A stretch of DNA of 64,000 nucleotides from an uncultured Flavobacteriaceae bacterium (GTDB lineage: Bacteria; Bacteroidota; Bacteroidia; Flavobacteriales; Flavobacteriaceae). The notes under the pieces are model-generated. The model was not told the origin of the DNA, ran no database searches, and saw only the letters and a program-made list of their open reading frames with translations. The stretch's first letter is position 1. Every line of letters starts with the position of its first letter. Below are positions 16,714 through 26,818 of this stretch, one piece after another. Made by a program: the position numbers and the translations under genes. The DNA lies in contig CANKUU010000008.1 in NCBI GenBank assembly GCA_947486785.1, forward strand, positions 1 through 64,000, read 5' to 3'.

Positions 16714-18225
16714 ATGATAAAAAACACCTTTAAATCTGTAGTTGGTTTAATAATTAGCTTTTGTACTTTTTGGAGTAGCGCACAAACAGAGAGTCAAATA
16801 AAATCGCATGTTGGCCATGCTATTAATGATATTCGAGAGTTTGTTAAAATTCCGAATGATGCTTTAGAACATGCAGACATCAATAGAAATTTAACCTGGT
16901 TAACAAAAGCCTTTAATACTCGTGGGTTTAATTCATCAATATTACCCACCGAAGGCGAAGGGTTATTTTTTGCGGCATTACCTGTAGATGATAGTAAGCC
17001 TACTATTCTATTTTACATGCACTTTGACGGGCAATCGGTTGACCCTTCTAAATGGAATCAACAAAATCCTTATGAAGTAGTTTTAAAATCATCGAATGGC
17101 AATGGCTGGAAAAATGAATCTTTTGAAGATTTAAGTGAGAATATTAACTACAATTGGCGTTTATTTGGGCGATCAACATCAGACGACAAAGGACCAATAA
17201 TCATGTTGTTAGAAGCTATTGATTTGCTTCAAGAAAACGGACAAGAAATTCCGTTTAATGTAAAAGTAATTCTAGATAGTGAAGAAGAAAAAAGCAGTAA
17301 ACCTTTACCAAATGCAGTAAAAAAATATCGTGACTTATTAAAGGCTGATTTTTTGATAATAAACGACGGGCCTGTTCACGTCTCTAGCAAGCCAACAATA
17401 GTTTACGGCTGTAGAGGTATTACAACGCTTTCATTAACCACTTACGGACCAATAAAACCTCAGCATAGTGGGCATTATGGTAATTATGCACCAAATCCAG
17501 GGTTTCTTTTGGCAGAAGCTTTAGCCACAATGAAAAATGATGAAGGAAAAGTAGAAATTGAAGGATATTATGATGGCATAACCATTAATGACATGGCGCA
17601 AAAAGTTTTAAAGAATGTGCCAGATGACGCCACTATTATAAATACTAATTTAGCGATCAAAACTCCTGAAAAGGTAGGTGCTTTTTATCAAGAAGCCTTA
17701 CAATACCCATCACTTAACATAAGAGGTTTAGGCTCTGGTTGGGTAGGTAAAAAAGCAAGAACAATTGTACCCGCAACAGCAACAGCTGAACTTGATTTAA
17801 GGCTTGTTCCTGAAAGTGATGGCTCACGACTTAAAGGATTGGTTAAAAAACATATTCAAAAGCTGGGTTTTTATATAACCGATACCATTCCCTCAATAAA
17901 AGAAAGAATGAGTCATAATAAAATAATGACTATCACCGAAGGTAGTGTAACAGATGCTTTTAGAACAGACTTAAATAATAACTACGGACAATATCTAGTA
18001 AAAACCATAAAAGAGAACCTGAACGAAGACGTGGTTCAAATTCGTATCATGGGGGGTACTGTACCCATATCTCCTTTTATTAATGAGTTGAAAATTCCGG
18101 CTTTTATTGTACCAATGGTAAATCCTGACAACAATCAACATAGCCCAAATGAAAACCTTAAAATTGGACAAATCGCCTATGGCATTAAGGTTTTTTATAG
18201 TATTTTGAGCACTCCTTTAAACTAG
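16714..18225 (+). CDS. Secreted M20 family metallopeptidase
   Basis: 503 residues with a signal peptide (hydrophobic 9-20, cleavage near SSAQ). M20/M28-like di-zinc exopeptidase layout: MHFDGQSVDP (His and bridging Asp), GRSTSDDKGPI, catalytic Glu pair in DSEEEKSSKPL, a dimerisation lid domain in the middle, and a final His in NQHSPNE. Family members are di- or carboxypeptidases or deacylases acting on peptides; the substrate is not predictable. Predicted periplasmic. Monocistronic by context. Confidence 0.88.
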   Translation: MIKNTFKSVVGLIISFCTFWSSAQTESQIKSHVGHAINDIREFVKIPNDALEHADINRNLTWLTKAFNTRGFNSSILPTEGEGLFFAALPVDDSKPTILFYMHFDGQSVDPSKWNQQNPYEVVLKSSNGNGWKNESFEDLSENINYNWRLFGRSTSDDKGPIIMLLEAIDLLQENGQEIPFNVKVILDSEEEKSSKPLPNAVKKYRDLLKADFLIINDGPVHVSSKPTIVYGCRGITTLSLTTYGPIKPQHSGHYGNYAPNPGFLLAEALATMKNDEGKVEIEGYYDGITINDMAQKVLKNVPDDATIINTNLAIKTPEKVGAFYQEALQYPSLNIRGLGSGWVGKKARTIVPATATAELDLRLVPESDGSRLKGLVKKHIQKLGFYITDTIPSIKERMSHNKIMTITEGSVTDAFRTDLNNNYGQYLVKTIKENLNEDVVQIRIMGGTVPISPFINELKIPAFIVPMVNPDNNQHSPNENLKIGQIAYGIKVFYSILSTPLN

Positions 18226-18752
18226 CCTAACAAAACTGTAGAGGTGGTTCTTGTATGCTCGGCTAACCCACCTGAAAACAAATGAAAATTTATTTAGCTG
18301 CTATCTTTACTTTTTCATAACTACTTTGCAAAGTATTGACGCAAACGTTTATTTTATATTAAAACCTATCGATAGCTTATTCTTAAAATAAACTGAACGC
18401 TATTGATTAAAAATTAAAAGCTAGGAGCAACGTAGGTATTAAAACCAATACACTTAATTATTTTCTTTCCAGTAAAAATAGTTTTTTATCACCTATGTTA
18501 CATGTAACCAAACCATTAACAGTAATTTTTAAACTGTTTTTCATCAATAAATGGCTACTAATTAACTAAAACTTATCAATTAAAACCTGTTAATCTGTGG
18601 GCCAAAGACTTAAAATGAAATGGTTATCAACGATCTTCTCCTATCTAAGTGAACATAATTAATGTACCTTTTAACTTATGAAATGCCACGTTGGAAAATA
18701 AAAATACTATCGGCATTAAAAAAGCGTTTATAATTGAAGAAAATAGCTGTTT
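18226..18752. other. Gene-free interval
   Basis: No coding region recognised. Near its start AGGTGGTT (18242-18249) and AACCCACCT (18265-18273) can form a hairpin with one bulge but without a T tail, possibly a weak transcript end for the M20 gene. The rest shows nothing I can name. Confidence 0.4.
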
Positions 18753-19709
18753 ATGAAAACCTATCTACTATTTATTTTTAGCTGTACCATACAGTTTTGT
18801 TTTTCCCAATTAGCAATCGTAGATAGCACCGATAATGAGCCTATAGCCTATGCAACTATTTCCTTTGGAAATGGCCATGGTAGTTTTGCCGATGAAGATG
18901 GTCGATTTCAATTTAGCAAAAATAAATATACGGATGTAGACAGCCTTTTTATTTCTGCCATGGGTTACGCTGACAAGAAACTTTCAACGAAGGTTTTACC
19001 AAAAATTTTAAGGCTTAAGCCTGAAGTATCTCAATTGAATGAAGTTGTTGTTTTCGCTCCAAAATCGGGCAAATTTAAAACCCGAAAGCGCAAGCCAGTG
19101 ACCCACAACGATGTATTTGCATCATGGTTGCCTACGGTTGAAAGTGAGGTTGCCGTATTATTCAAAAGATATGAGAAGCAGCCCACGCAAATTTCAAAAC
19201 TACTACTACCCATAAATACAGAATCGAAATACAAAACAAAAGGAAAAGGAAAATTTGCAACTATTTTTCGTGTTCAGTTCTATGAAAACTATAAAGGGCT
19301 TCCTAAAGACGCCTTATTGTATGACGATATTGTATTTGCAATAAATGAAGAAGCGGATAAAGTTTATGAACTTAATATATCGGCAAAGGATATATTTATA
19401 CCTAAATCGGGCATATTTGTCGCTATTCAAGTTTTGGGCTACGCAAACTCAAAAGGAGGCTTAGCACAAACCAAACAATACCGCGAAATAAAAACGGCAA
19501 GAGGAGTGCAAAAAATTTCTACTTCTTTTAGACCTTTACTTCCTTTTACCAAAAAACTTATAAATCAAAACACCTACGTTCGTCGTATCTTTTGGAATAA
19601 TAAAAAATGGCAAATTTTTGACAAATCGTACAATCAGAAATCAAAACTAATACAAACAGGTCATCACAACTATGGTATGGGAGCTGAGTTTAAAGTTTAT
19701 GAAAACTAA
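18753..19709 (+). CDS. Exported protein with carboxypeptidase-regulatory-like domain
   Basis: 318 residues. Signal peptide (hydrophobic 4-15, cleavage near CFSQ). Residues about 20-95 form a CarboxypepD_reg-like Ig fold (AIVDSTDNEPIAYATISFGNGHGSFADEDGRFQF), the domain that also precedes TonB-dependent receptors in this phylum. The remainder has no catalytic motif I recognise. Its C-terminus overlaps the convergent ppc gene by four bases. Function unknown; outer-membrane or periplasmic location is inferred from the signal and fold. Confidence 0.8.
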   Translation: MKTYLLFIFSCTIQFCFSQLAIVDSTDNEPIAYATISFGNGHGSFADEDGRFQFSKNKYTDVDSLFISAMGYADKKLSTKVLPKILRLKPEVSQLNEVVVFAPKSGKFKTRKRKPVTHNDVFASWLPTVESEVAVLFKRYEKQPTQISKLLLPINTESKYKTKGKGKFATIFRVQFYENYKGLPKDALLYDDIVFAINEEADKVYELNISAKDIFIPKSGIFVAIQVLGYANSKGGLAQTKQYREIKTARGVQKISTSFRPLLPFTKKLINQNTYVRRIFWNNKKWQIFDKSYNQKSKLIQTGHHNYGMGAEFKVYEN

Positions 19710-22252
19710 GCTGAATTTCTGCTTGCATTAATATTACCATATAAAGAGCGCGTAACAATTTTAGCATAAAGTTCTTTAAAATGGCTGCCCGAACTTATTT
19801 TTTGTAGCGCATACTGTTGTATAACTAATAACGGCAATACGATATTTTCTCTAATTTTTATGGACTCGCGTGAGATTACTTCTTTTTCCATTAAAATATC
19901 CATATCAGAAATTAACAACAACATTTCTTTTGATAACTGATACTCATCGTGTAAAATGGTCCAAAACTCTTTATATTCGGCATCCTCTTTCATATAGCTG
20001 GTTAATTCAAAATAACATTTAGAGAGCGACATCATACTGTTTGCCATTAACGCCTGAAAAAAGGGAACCTCATTATATAGCGCCTTCACCATTTCTAAGC
20101 GCCCATCATCTTTTATTTTTTTTAGGGCAGTGCCAATTCCAAAATACCCAGGTACATTTTGTTTCAACTGGCTCCACGAACCAACAAAAGAAATGGCCCT
20201 AAGATCATTTAATTCTAATTTTGCTTTACTTCCACGCTTACCAGGTCTACTGCCAATATTTGCTTTGTTGTAATACCGTAAGGTACTTCTATTCTCTAAA
20301 TATGACATAAACTTCTCATGATGTTTTAAGGCATCATATTTTTCAAAGCTAAGGGTAGACAGTTCCTCTATTAACTCTCGTTGGGTTTCAGAAATTACAT
20401 TTTCTTTTTCAAAGATATTGTTAGACAAGCCTGCGGCTAACAACTGCTCGCAGTTATATTGAAACTGCTCTTTGGTGCCATAAGTACTCGTAATTGTTTG
20501 ACCTTGAATGGTTAATTGAATTTCATTGTTTGCAACCTCTTTAGTTTGAGCGGCATAAAAACGATGTGTTTTGCCACCTCCTCTTGCTGGAGGTCCTCCC
20601 CTACCATCAAAAAATATAGCTTTTACCTCATTTTCAGAACAAACTGAAGAAAGTACTTCTTTAGTTTTTAAAATAGACCAATTTGCTTTTAGGTAGCCCC
20701 CATCTTTTGTTCCATCAGAAAAACCTAACATAATGGTTTGTTTATCACTTCTATCTTTCACATGTTTTCGGTATTCGGGGATAGCAAATAAATGCTTCAT
20801 GGTTGCTTCGGCATTCTCCATACCACTCATTGTTTCGAATAACGGAACAATATCGAATCTAATTTCATTTACGTCATACCCCATCCAACGAAACAAACCG
20901 TAAACAAAAAGGACAGAAAAAACATCTTCAGAATTACTTATAATATATCGATTGCAACCTTCTTCACCATTTTTTCTTTGAATAAACTTTAATTGTAAGA
21001 TATTTTTGATGGTGTCTTTAACAATACCTTCTTCATAATCTTTCGGTGAAACCTCCATGACTTTATGTAGCAGTACCTCTTGTAGCTCCTGTTTAGACAA
21101 TTCTTCAAGACTGTTAGATATTATTTTGTTTTTTAATAAAATTGCTTCAACGGTAGCGTAATGTTTACTATGGTCTTGGCGAATATCTAAGGTAGCAAAA
21201 TGGGTTCTGAAAATTTTAACCTTATCAATAAAGCGATCTAAATCTGTTAGATATAAGCTTTGATACTTTGTAATTAACAAGCTGCGAATGGTTTGCAAAT
21301 GCATTATAATATCCGCGTAATTTACAATTTCGTTAGGGTTAAACATAGCCCCATACAAACTGGCTCTTAATTGAGCTAAAGGTGCTTGTATTTCTCTAAA
21401 GCTTAATTTCTGTTGAATTTTCTTTAAATCATTATAATAACATTTCATTAAACTAATACGTAGTTCATCGGCAACGGCGCTAGTAACATCGGCAGTAACA
21501 AATGGGTTACCATCTCTATCGCCACCAGGCCAAAAACCGAGTTTTATTATATTTAAATTTTCAAAATTAGAATCATTTACATTCGACTTAATTTCGGAGT
21601 ATAAATCACCAACTGCATCATAATATACATTTCTGAGTATATGAATTATATTTTTTGCTTCATCTAAAGGCGTGGGTTTCTTTGCATTCATTAGTGAAGT
21701 TAAACCCAATTGCTGAAGTGTAATGTCAATTTCATCTAATTTATCTTCTAAAATTAAAGAACGAAGATTATCCATAATATCTAGAACTGCAGGCGTATAA
21801 AACTGTGTAGGGTGTGCCGTAAAAACAATTCTAGCACTAAAATTTTCGAGCTGCTCTTGAACAGTGCTCCAATTCTTATTTTTAGCAACGTATTGAAAAT
21901 AGTCTTTTAAAGCTAGGGTGCTACTGTGCTCGTTGAGCTTAGAAAAAGCGGCATCTTCAACACTATCATACAAAACAACTTGCCGTTCTACATATTGAAT
22001 GATACGGAACATAAAATCTATCTGTTCATTTTCTGAAGTAATATTGGCGTAATCTTTAAAAAAGGATGTTAGTATTTTATTAGGGCTACTACCGCTTTTT
22101 AAACCCTTCTGGCATTGGTGTAATAATAATGGAATAAGCATTCCAATATTTTCAATATTTCGATATGGTAGATTTAAAAAAAAGCCATTGAATACATTAA
22201 ACTTGTTTTGTACCGATGCTTTAAAGGCAAGTAATCGTTCAGATTGATGCAT
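19706..22252 (-). CDS. ppc: Phosphoenolpyruvate carboxylase
   Basis: 848 residues, cytoplasmic enzyme adding bicarbonate to PEP to refill oxaloacetate. Catalytic His in VFTAHPTQF (about 143), LGFWPGGDRDGNPFV, GYSDGTKDGGY-like segment written here as GFSDGTKDGGY, and the glycine-rich FFDGRGGPPARGGG (about 545-560). The very C-terminal Asn-containing end resembles the family's NTG end only loosely (RNSA). On the minus strand an AAAGGAG motif lies seven bases before the ATG, one of few SD-like starts in this window. Confidence 0.95.
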   Translation of the reverse strand: MHQSERLLAFKASVQNKFNVFNGFFLNLPYRNIENIGMLIPLLLHQCQKGLKSGSSPNKILTSFFKDYANITSENEQIDFMFRIIQYVERQVVLYDSVEDAAFSKLNEHSSTLALKDYFQYVAKNKNWSTVQEQLENFSARIVFTAHPTQFYTPAVLDIMDNLRSLILEDKLDEIDITLQQLGLTSLMNAKKPTPLDEAKNIIHILRNVYYDAVGDLYSEIKSNVNDSNFENLNIIKLGFWPGGDRDGNPFVTADVTSAVADELRISLMKCYYNDLKKIQQKLSFREIQAPLAQLRASLYGAMFNPNEIVNYADIIMHLQTIRSLLITKYQSLYLTDLDRFIDKVKIFRTHFATLDIRQDHSKHYATVEAILLKNKIISNSLEELSKQELQEVLLHKVMEVSPKDYEEGIVKDTIKNILQLKFIQRKNGEEGCNRYIISNSEDVFSVLFVYGLFRWMGYDVNEIRFDIVPLFETMSGMENAEATMKHLFAIPEYRKHVKDRSDKQTIMLGFSDGTKDGGYLKANWSILKTKEVLSSVCSENEVKAIFFDGRGGPPARGGGKTHRFYAAQTKEVANNEIQLTIQGQTITSTYGTKEQFQYNCEQLLAAGLSNNIFEKENVISETQRELIEELSTLSFEKYDALKHHEKFMSYLENRSTLRYYNKANIGSRPGKRGSKAKLELNDLRAISFVGSWSQLKQNVPGYFGIGTALKKIKDDGRLEMVKALYNEVPFFQALMANSMMSLSKCYFELTSYMKEDAEYKEFWTILHDEYQLSKEMLLLISDMDILMEKEVISRESIKIRENIVLPLLVIQQYALQKISSGSHFKELYAKIVTRSLYGNINASRNSA

Positions 22253-22687
22253 ATAATTCTCCTTTTTTTGAAATTGTATTATTTGATAGACTGATAATCT
22301 TAAGCCTTAAATATCGTTATTAAAAGACAATCGAGCCTAATGATTGAATGTAAATAACAAAAAACAGCACCTACACCACAAAAACAACACACTTAACAAC
22401 AATAGTTTCTACATCAGCCCAAAAGATAATAGATTTACAAAGTAATTAAGAAATAAAAGTTTTCATTTTCATATAGTGTTCTCGTAAAAGAGCTCAGTCT
22501 TCAAAAGGTTGAGCTCTTTTTAGTTTTAAATGGTTGATCTTTAAAATAACACTTTTACCTTATGTTACCGATAATTTTAGTTGTAAAGATTTAAAAGCGT
22601 AGTGTTAATGCGCTCTTATAAATTTTAGTTTACAGCTGCTGTAAATGAAATGAGTTATGCGTTGAAAATTAAACCAACACTACGCTT
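22253..22687. other. Intergenic interval with two palindromic structures
   Basis: No protein gene is supported. Holds the ppc promoter region, a compact terminator-like hairpin (22486-22520) and a larger nested inverted repeat (22590-22692), both listed separately. Confidence 0.5.
22486..22524 (-). terminator. Terminator-like hairpin
   Basis: AAAAGAGCTCA (22486-22496) and TGAGCTCTTTT (22510-22520) make an 11-bp stem, flanked by T on the plus strand and by TTTTACG on the minus strand, so it could stop transcription in both directions. The only obvious user is the UDG-family gene on the minus strand, ending 170 bases away. Confidence 0.65.
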
Positions 22688-22692
22688 TTAAA
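22590..22692. repeat. Nested 17-bp inverted repeat
   Basis: A perfect 17-bp inverted repeat (TTTAAAAGCGTAGTGTT at 22590-22606; its complement at 22676-22692) encloses 69 bases. Inside lie AATTTT (22621-22626) pairing with AAAATT (22665-22670) and a tight hairpin TTTACAG-CTG-CTGTAAA (22629-22645). The right arm overlaps the stop codon of the UDG-family gene. It may be an unusually long terminator, a structured RNA or a small non-autonomous mobile element; no target duplication is visible. Confidence 0.7.
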
Positions 22693-23380
22693 AAAATGCT
22701 CGGTATTGGGCTACTCTAAAATCAAAAGTACTATAATTAGCATTTTGGTCTTTTGCCTTCCTGTACGCAGGCATGCTACCAATTGCCCGATTGGCTGCGC
22801 CCGAAGGTGCTGTCAAAGAAATTGTTCTAATAATTCTTTGTTCGTTTATATGCGACCTATCAACTTTTATTATTTGATTAGGCATATTAAACTCGTGTAT
22901 TCTTGGCACCTTATCAGACACTACCTTCAAGTATAACTGGTGCTCTTTTAAATGTTTTCTAAAAAAATATTCCGGACCATTTTTACTATTACCCCCAGTG
23001 AACAAAATGGTATTAACCTTCTTATATTCCTGTAAATACCCTATCAAGTTTCTTAATTTAATATTTTTCATGCCTAAATCAGAAGCGTCTATCTTCTCTC
23101 TTTCTGCACTAGCAACAATATCACAAATTCCGATTTTACGGTTTATTAAAAAGTTTTTCCGTTGTTTTACTGCAAAGTCAGAAGTTTCATATGCTAAATG
23201 CAGATTAAAAATTTTATCTAAAATTGGCCAAAGTTGGCCGCTACAACTGCCGTAGCAAAAGTTTACATCCTTATCTTTTAAAGTACCTTCGGTAAATCTT
23301 GGTGGCGGCAAAGTACCTACGATGAGCTTCGTAACTTCAGGATACAGAAAGGGTTGAAATGGGTGTGTATGTAAAAACAA
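22688..23380 (-). CDS. Uracil-DNA glycosylase family protein
   Basis: 230 residues. N-terminal KLIVGTLPPPRF corresponds to motif A of the UDG fold, and the C-terminal LTAPSGAANRAIG (about 189-201) to the DNA-intercalating motif of Mug/TDG-like members. GICDIVASAEREKIDASD in the middle fits the helix region after motif A. Exact substrate (uracil, mismatched U or a non-repair role) is unclear because the catalytic Asn/Asp of motif A is not obvious. No partner gene; the start is close to an AT-rich region. Confidence 0.75.
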   Translation of the reverse strand: MFLHTHPFQPFLYPEVTKLIVGTLPPPRFTEGTLKDKDVNFCYGSCSGQLWPILDKIFNLHLAYETSDFAVKQRKNFLINRKIGICDIVASAEREKIDASDLGMKNIKLRNLIGYLQEYKKVNTILFTGGNSKNGPEYFFRKHLKEHQLYLKVVSDKVPRIHEFNMPNQIIKVDRSHINEQRIIRTISLTAPSGAANRAIGSMPAYRKAKDQNANYSTFDFRVAQYRAFF

Positions 23381-23639
23381 AACGTTGTGATTATAAAATA
23401 ATATAAACCAAAGACCCTATAATATAATCAAAATATGCGCTGAAAGAATTGCGATTTAATATTTTTCTCTATTTAGAGAATTTTAAATTAATGCAACAAA
23501 ACATTTTGTAACTTTTTATTGCACCTAGGATTTTGCTTAAAACACAATTAAAATTAAAGAAAAAACATCAGTTTAAATAACCGTGCCCTCTAAAGGTATT
23601 CTTAAGAGGATTATTCGGCAACTACTTTAATAAGTCTTA

Positions 23640-24002
23640 CTAATCTTTAACGATTGTTGCTTTAAAGTCAGTTGAATCATCCATCTTAAAAATACGATAT
23701 GTAAAAAGGTTTAAATCTGTTGTGTCAAAAGTAATTTGATTATCAACTGTTAGGTCAAACATCAACGAATCTGTTCTTATGCTCATACGTTCAGGTAACC
23801 TATCATTTGAATAATTCTTATAAAACTTTTGCTGTTGCGGTTGTATATCAAAAAAAGAAAGGGTATCAATTACAACTTCGGCAAAAAGAGTTTCGGTATT
23901 ATTTTGAACACGAATTTGAATGCCTGTTAAATTATCGTCTCGGTCAGTACATGAGACCAAAACAACAACAAAACTTAGCATTAAAGATAAAACAGGTTTC
24001 AT
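23640..24002 (-). CDS. Small lipoprotein of unknown function
   Basis: 120 residues from the ATG at 24002 (MKPVLSLMLSFVVVLVSC). This start places a proper lipobox LVSC at the end of a hydrophobic signal; the frame is open 15 codons further upstream but those are not signal-like. The mature chain is beta-rich (GIQIRVQNNTETLFAEVVIDTLSF) with no motif I recognise. Probably an outer-membrane-associated lipoprotein. Follows yaaA on the same strand after about 50 bases. Confidence 0.75.
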   Translation of the reverse strand: MKPVLSLMLSFVVVLVSCTDRDDNLTGIQIRVQNNTETLFAEVVIDTLSFFDIQPQQQKFYKNYSNDRLPERMSIRTDSLMFDLTVDNQITFDTTDLNLFTYRIFKMDDSTDFKATIVKD

Positions 24003-24054
24003 AAATTTCAACTTTAACGTTACATTACTAAAACGAAGACTTATCAAAAATATT

Positions 24055-24816
24055 CTATCTTATAAATACAGGTTCGTTCTCTTTTAAGGTATTCGCTTCG
24101 CTAAACCGATAGCCGTCTAAATCAAATCCTTTTATATCATCTAATGTTTGGGCATTTGTATCTACAATATACCTTACCATTAACCCACGTGCTTTTTTTG
24201 CATAAAAGCTGATAATTTTTAGTTTGTCATTTTTCCAGTCCTTAAAAACAGGACTAATTACTGGAACCTTTAGTGCCTTTTTTTCTATGGCAGAAAAGTA
24301 CTCGTTACTTGCTAAATTAACAAAAAGCTCATCCGCTACTAGCACTGAATTCAAATAAGAGCTTAGCGCTTTCTTCCAAAACTGGTATAAATTTTTATTG
24401 GATCCAATCTCTAAAGATGTACCCATTTCAAGACGATAGGGCTGTATTAAATCTAAAGGCTTTAAAACACCATAGAGGCCCGATAAAATAAGAAGAGTAT
24501 CTTGTAATTTATCAATTTTATCGGCAGATAAGGTGTAGGCATCTAAACCTTTGTATACATCACCATCAAAAGCAAAAACTGCAGGGCGGGCATTTTGAGG
24601 GGTGAAGGGCGTGTTAAATTCTTGATTTCTTTGCCAATTCAATTGTGCAAGCTTATCAGAAATATGCATCAATTCAGCTAAGGCCTCAGGTTTTTTTTTA
24701 ACTAAAACTGTATTGAGTTTAATTGATTGCTCTAAAAAAACGGGCTTTGAATACTTTTTAGTGGGTAATTTTGATTCAAAATCTAAAGACTTTGCAGGCG
24801 AGATAACAATTTTCAT
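24055..24816 (-). CDS. yaaA: Peroxide stress protein YaaA (DUF328)
   Basis: 253 residues, full family length. Starts [15 protein letters not shown] and contains [19 protein letters not shown]-like ([19 protein letters not shown]), [24 protein letters not shown] and [15 protein letters not shown], all hallmark blocks. In E. coli YaaA lowers free iron and protects DNA during hydrogen peroxide stress; its fold binds DNA. Cytoplasmic. Lies alone between the pseudouridine synthase and the lipoprotein gene, same strand. Confidence 0.95.
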   Translation of the reverse strand: MKIVISPAKSLDFESKLPTKKYSKPVFLEQSIKLNTVLVKKKPEALAELMHISDKLAQLNWQRNQEFNTPFTPQNARPAVFAFDGDVYKGLDAYTLSADKIDKLQDTLLILSGLYGVLKPLDLIQPYRLEMGTSLEIGSNKNLYQFWKKALSSYLNSVLVADELFVNLASNEYFSAIEKKALKVPVISPVFKDWKNDKLKIISFYAKKARGLMVRYIVDTNAQTLDDIKGFDLDGYRFSEANTLKENEPVFIR

Positions 24817-24943
24817 AAATCGTGTATTTAAGTGTAAAAATAAAACCTATTTTATAAAATGCCTATTCTATTAAAAGAGAGTTTTAAGGTGTTAAATTTT
24901 AGCTCAAAAAACACTATTTGTACAATATGTATTTTGGCGCAGC

Positions 24944-25969
24944 CTATTGGCTATGCTTTGAATAGTGCCTCCATTTCTCAATGCAGTTTGCAATATCTTC
25001 AGGTATATCAGAATTAAAACGCATCATTTCACCAGAAACAGGATGAACAAAACCTAATGTTTTAGCATGTAAAGCTTGACGAGGTAAAATCTTGAAAGCA
25101 TTTTCAACAAACTGCTTATACTTGGTAAAAGTTGTACCTTTTAATATGCGTTCACCACCATATCGCTCATCATTAAACAGCGTATGGCCTATGTATTTCA
25201 TATGCACTCTAATTTGGTGTGTGCGGCCCGTTTCTAACTTACATGAAACTAAAGTTACGTAACCCAAGCGTTCTATAACTTTATAATGCGTTACCGCTTC
25301 TTTACCTTGGTCACCCTCAGGAAAAACATGCATTTGAAGTCTATTCTTAGGATGACGCGCAATATTACCTTCTATAGTGCCTTCATCATTTTCAACATTA
25401 CCCCAAACTAAGGCTATGTATTCTCTTTCAGAGGTTTTGCTAAAAAATTGTTTAGATAGGTGTGTCATAGCAGCTTCTGTTTTTGCCACTAATAACAGCC
25501 CTGAAGTGTCTTTATCAATTCGATGCACTAAACCAGGGCGCTCATTACTATTTACTGGTAAATTATCAACATGATGTATAAGCGCATTAATTAGGGTGCC
25601 AGAATAATTTCCGTGACCCGGATGCACAACCATACCCGCAGGTTTATTAACAACCAACAACACCTCATCTTCATAAACGATGTCAATTGGAATATCTTCA
25701 GGAATTAATAAAAACTCATGCGGTGGATGCTCAAACATCACTCTTACAACATCACCAGCCTTTACCTTATAATTTGATTTTACGGCAACTTCATTTACCC
25801 AAACATGACCATCTTTCGCCGATTGTTGAATCTTATTGCGCGTAGCATTCTCAATAAAATTCATTAAAAATTTATCTACCCGAAGAGGGTCTTGCCCTTT
25901 TGTAGCTACTATTTTATGATGCTCATAAAGTTCATCATTATTAAGCTTGGGTCCATATTCAGATTCCAT
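24944..25969 (-). CDS. RluA/RluD-type 23S rRNA pseudouridine synthase
   Basis: 341 residues. N-terminal S4 RNA-binding domain (LRVDKFLMNFIENATRNKIQQSAKDGHVWVN, about 27-60), then the pseudouridine synthase domain with catalytic Asp in PGLVHRIDKDTSGLLLVAK (about 146-164), and TGRTHQIRVHMKYIGHTLFND. The order S4 plus RluA catalytic domain is that of RluD, which modifies helix 69 of 23S rRNA; the RluD assignment is likely but not certain. Two bases separate it from the upstream PASTA gene. Confidence 0.92.
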   Translation of the reverse strand: MESEYGPKLNNDELYEHHKIVATKGQDPLRVDKFLMNFIENATRNKIQQSAKDGHVWVNEVAVKSNYKVKAGDVVRVMFEHPPHEFLLIPEDIPIDIVYEDEVLLVVNKPAGMVVHPGHGNYSGTLINALIHHVDNLPVNSNERPGLVHRIDKDTSGLLLVAKTEAAMTHLSKQFFSKTSEREYIALVWGNVENDEGTIEGNIARHPKNRLQMHVFPEGDQGKEAVTHYKVIERLGYVTLVSCKLETGRTHQIRVHMKYIGHTLFNDERYGGERILKGTTFTKYKQFVENAFKILPRQALHAKTLGFVHPVSGEMMRFNSDIPEDIANCIEKWRHYSKHSQ

Positions 25970-25971
25970 AC

Positions 25972-26559
25972 CTATTGAGAATCTTCTTTAGATTCATTTT
26001 TTTGACCTACCCTACCACTACCACAAACTAACTCTACTTTTGATGTTTTTGGTAGTTTGTCGCCTGGTGATACTTGCTTTCCTTTATATTTTACATAGTA
26101 CACCATATCCTTCCCTATTTGATCTATATAACTTACGCGCTGCACATCAAGACCAACAGCACGTAGCATAGATGCTGCATTTCTTTGCGTAACCTGAACT
26201 ACATTCGGTAAAGAAACTTTCTTATAACCAGATGGGTTAACCCATAAATAAATTTTACGATTCTCTTTTACTTTGTTACCCGCAGGTGGGTTTTGTTCTA
26301 TTATTGAAAACCGAGGGTAGTCGGGGTTAAAATTTGCCGAATCTACTACTTCATATCTTAATTTTGATTCTTCTGCTGCTTTTCGCATATCCATAACAGA
26401 CATTTTTGAAAAATCAGGAACTACAATAAACTTACCGTGATTCGTTGTACTACTGAGCCAACGCAACACTATAAATACTATCAAAATAACAGCTAACAAT
26501 GCCAAGCCTATCTGAATTAAAAAACTACGGCTCTTTAAAAATCTAAAAAATGTTATCAT
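25972..26559 (-). CDS. PASTA-domain membrane protein
   Basis: 195 residues: short cytoplasmic start, one membrane helix (about 14-33), then two to three PASTA repeats (FIVVPDFSKMSVMDMRKAAEESKLRYEVVD; KVSLPNVVQVTQRNAASMLRAVGLDVQRV). PASTA domains bind peptidoglycan or beta-lactams when attached to kinases or PBPs; here they stand alone. It is divergent from ddl, a peptidoglycan precursor enzyme, 250 bases away, and directly precedes the pseudouridine synthase gene. A structural cell-wall contact role is inferred only. Confidence 0.88.
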   Translation of the reverse strand: MITFFRFLKSRSFLIQIGLALLAVILIVFIVLRWLSSTTNHGKFIVVPDFSKMSVMDMRKAAEESKLRYEVVDSANFNPDYPRFSIIEQNPPAGNKVKENRKIYLWVNPSGYKKVSLPNVVQVTQRNAASMLRAVGLDVQRVSYIDQIGKDMVYYVKYKGKQVSPGDKLPKTSKVELVCGSGRVGQKNESKEDSQ

Positions 26560-26818
26560 TTACTGCTATTTATCGAAATTTAAGATCTTATCTATTTGAC
26601 TAAAGGTTACTAGCCCACATATTCTCGATGGGCAAAAAAATGAAGCGCAACATCAATTTTTACCTCACAATTATATTGACAAATATATAAAATGAACGCC
26701 TATATCTATGAATGAATAGGTGCTTTTAAAAAAAAACCTGTCAGGTCGATGAAAACCGTCACTTTTTCTTTACTTTGATGAGCGTACATTTTACATTAAA
26801 AGCCTTAAAAGATTGCTT

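Noticed and set aside
18242-18273. AGGTGG/CCACCT hairpin after the M20 peptidase as intrinsic terminator
   Set aside because: It has a bulge and lacks a T-rich tail, so a terminator call is not justified.
26736-26746. ACCTG-T-CAGGT palindrome upstream of ddl as an operator or terminator
   Set aside because: Stem of five pairs with a one-base loop cannot form a terminator, and a single short palindrome is not enough to call an operator.
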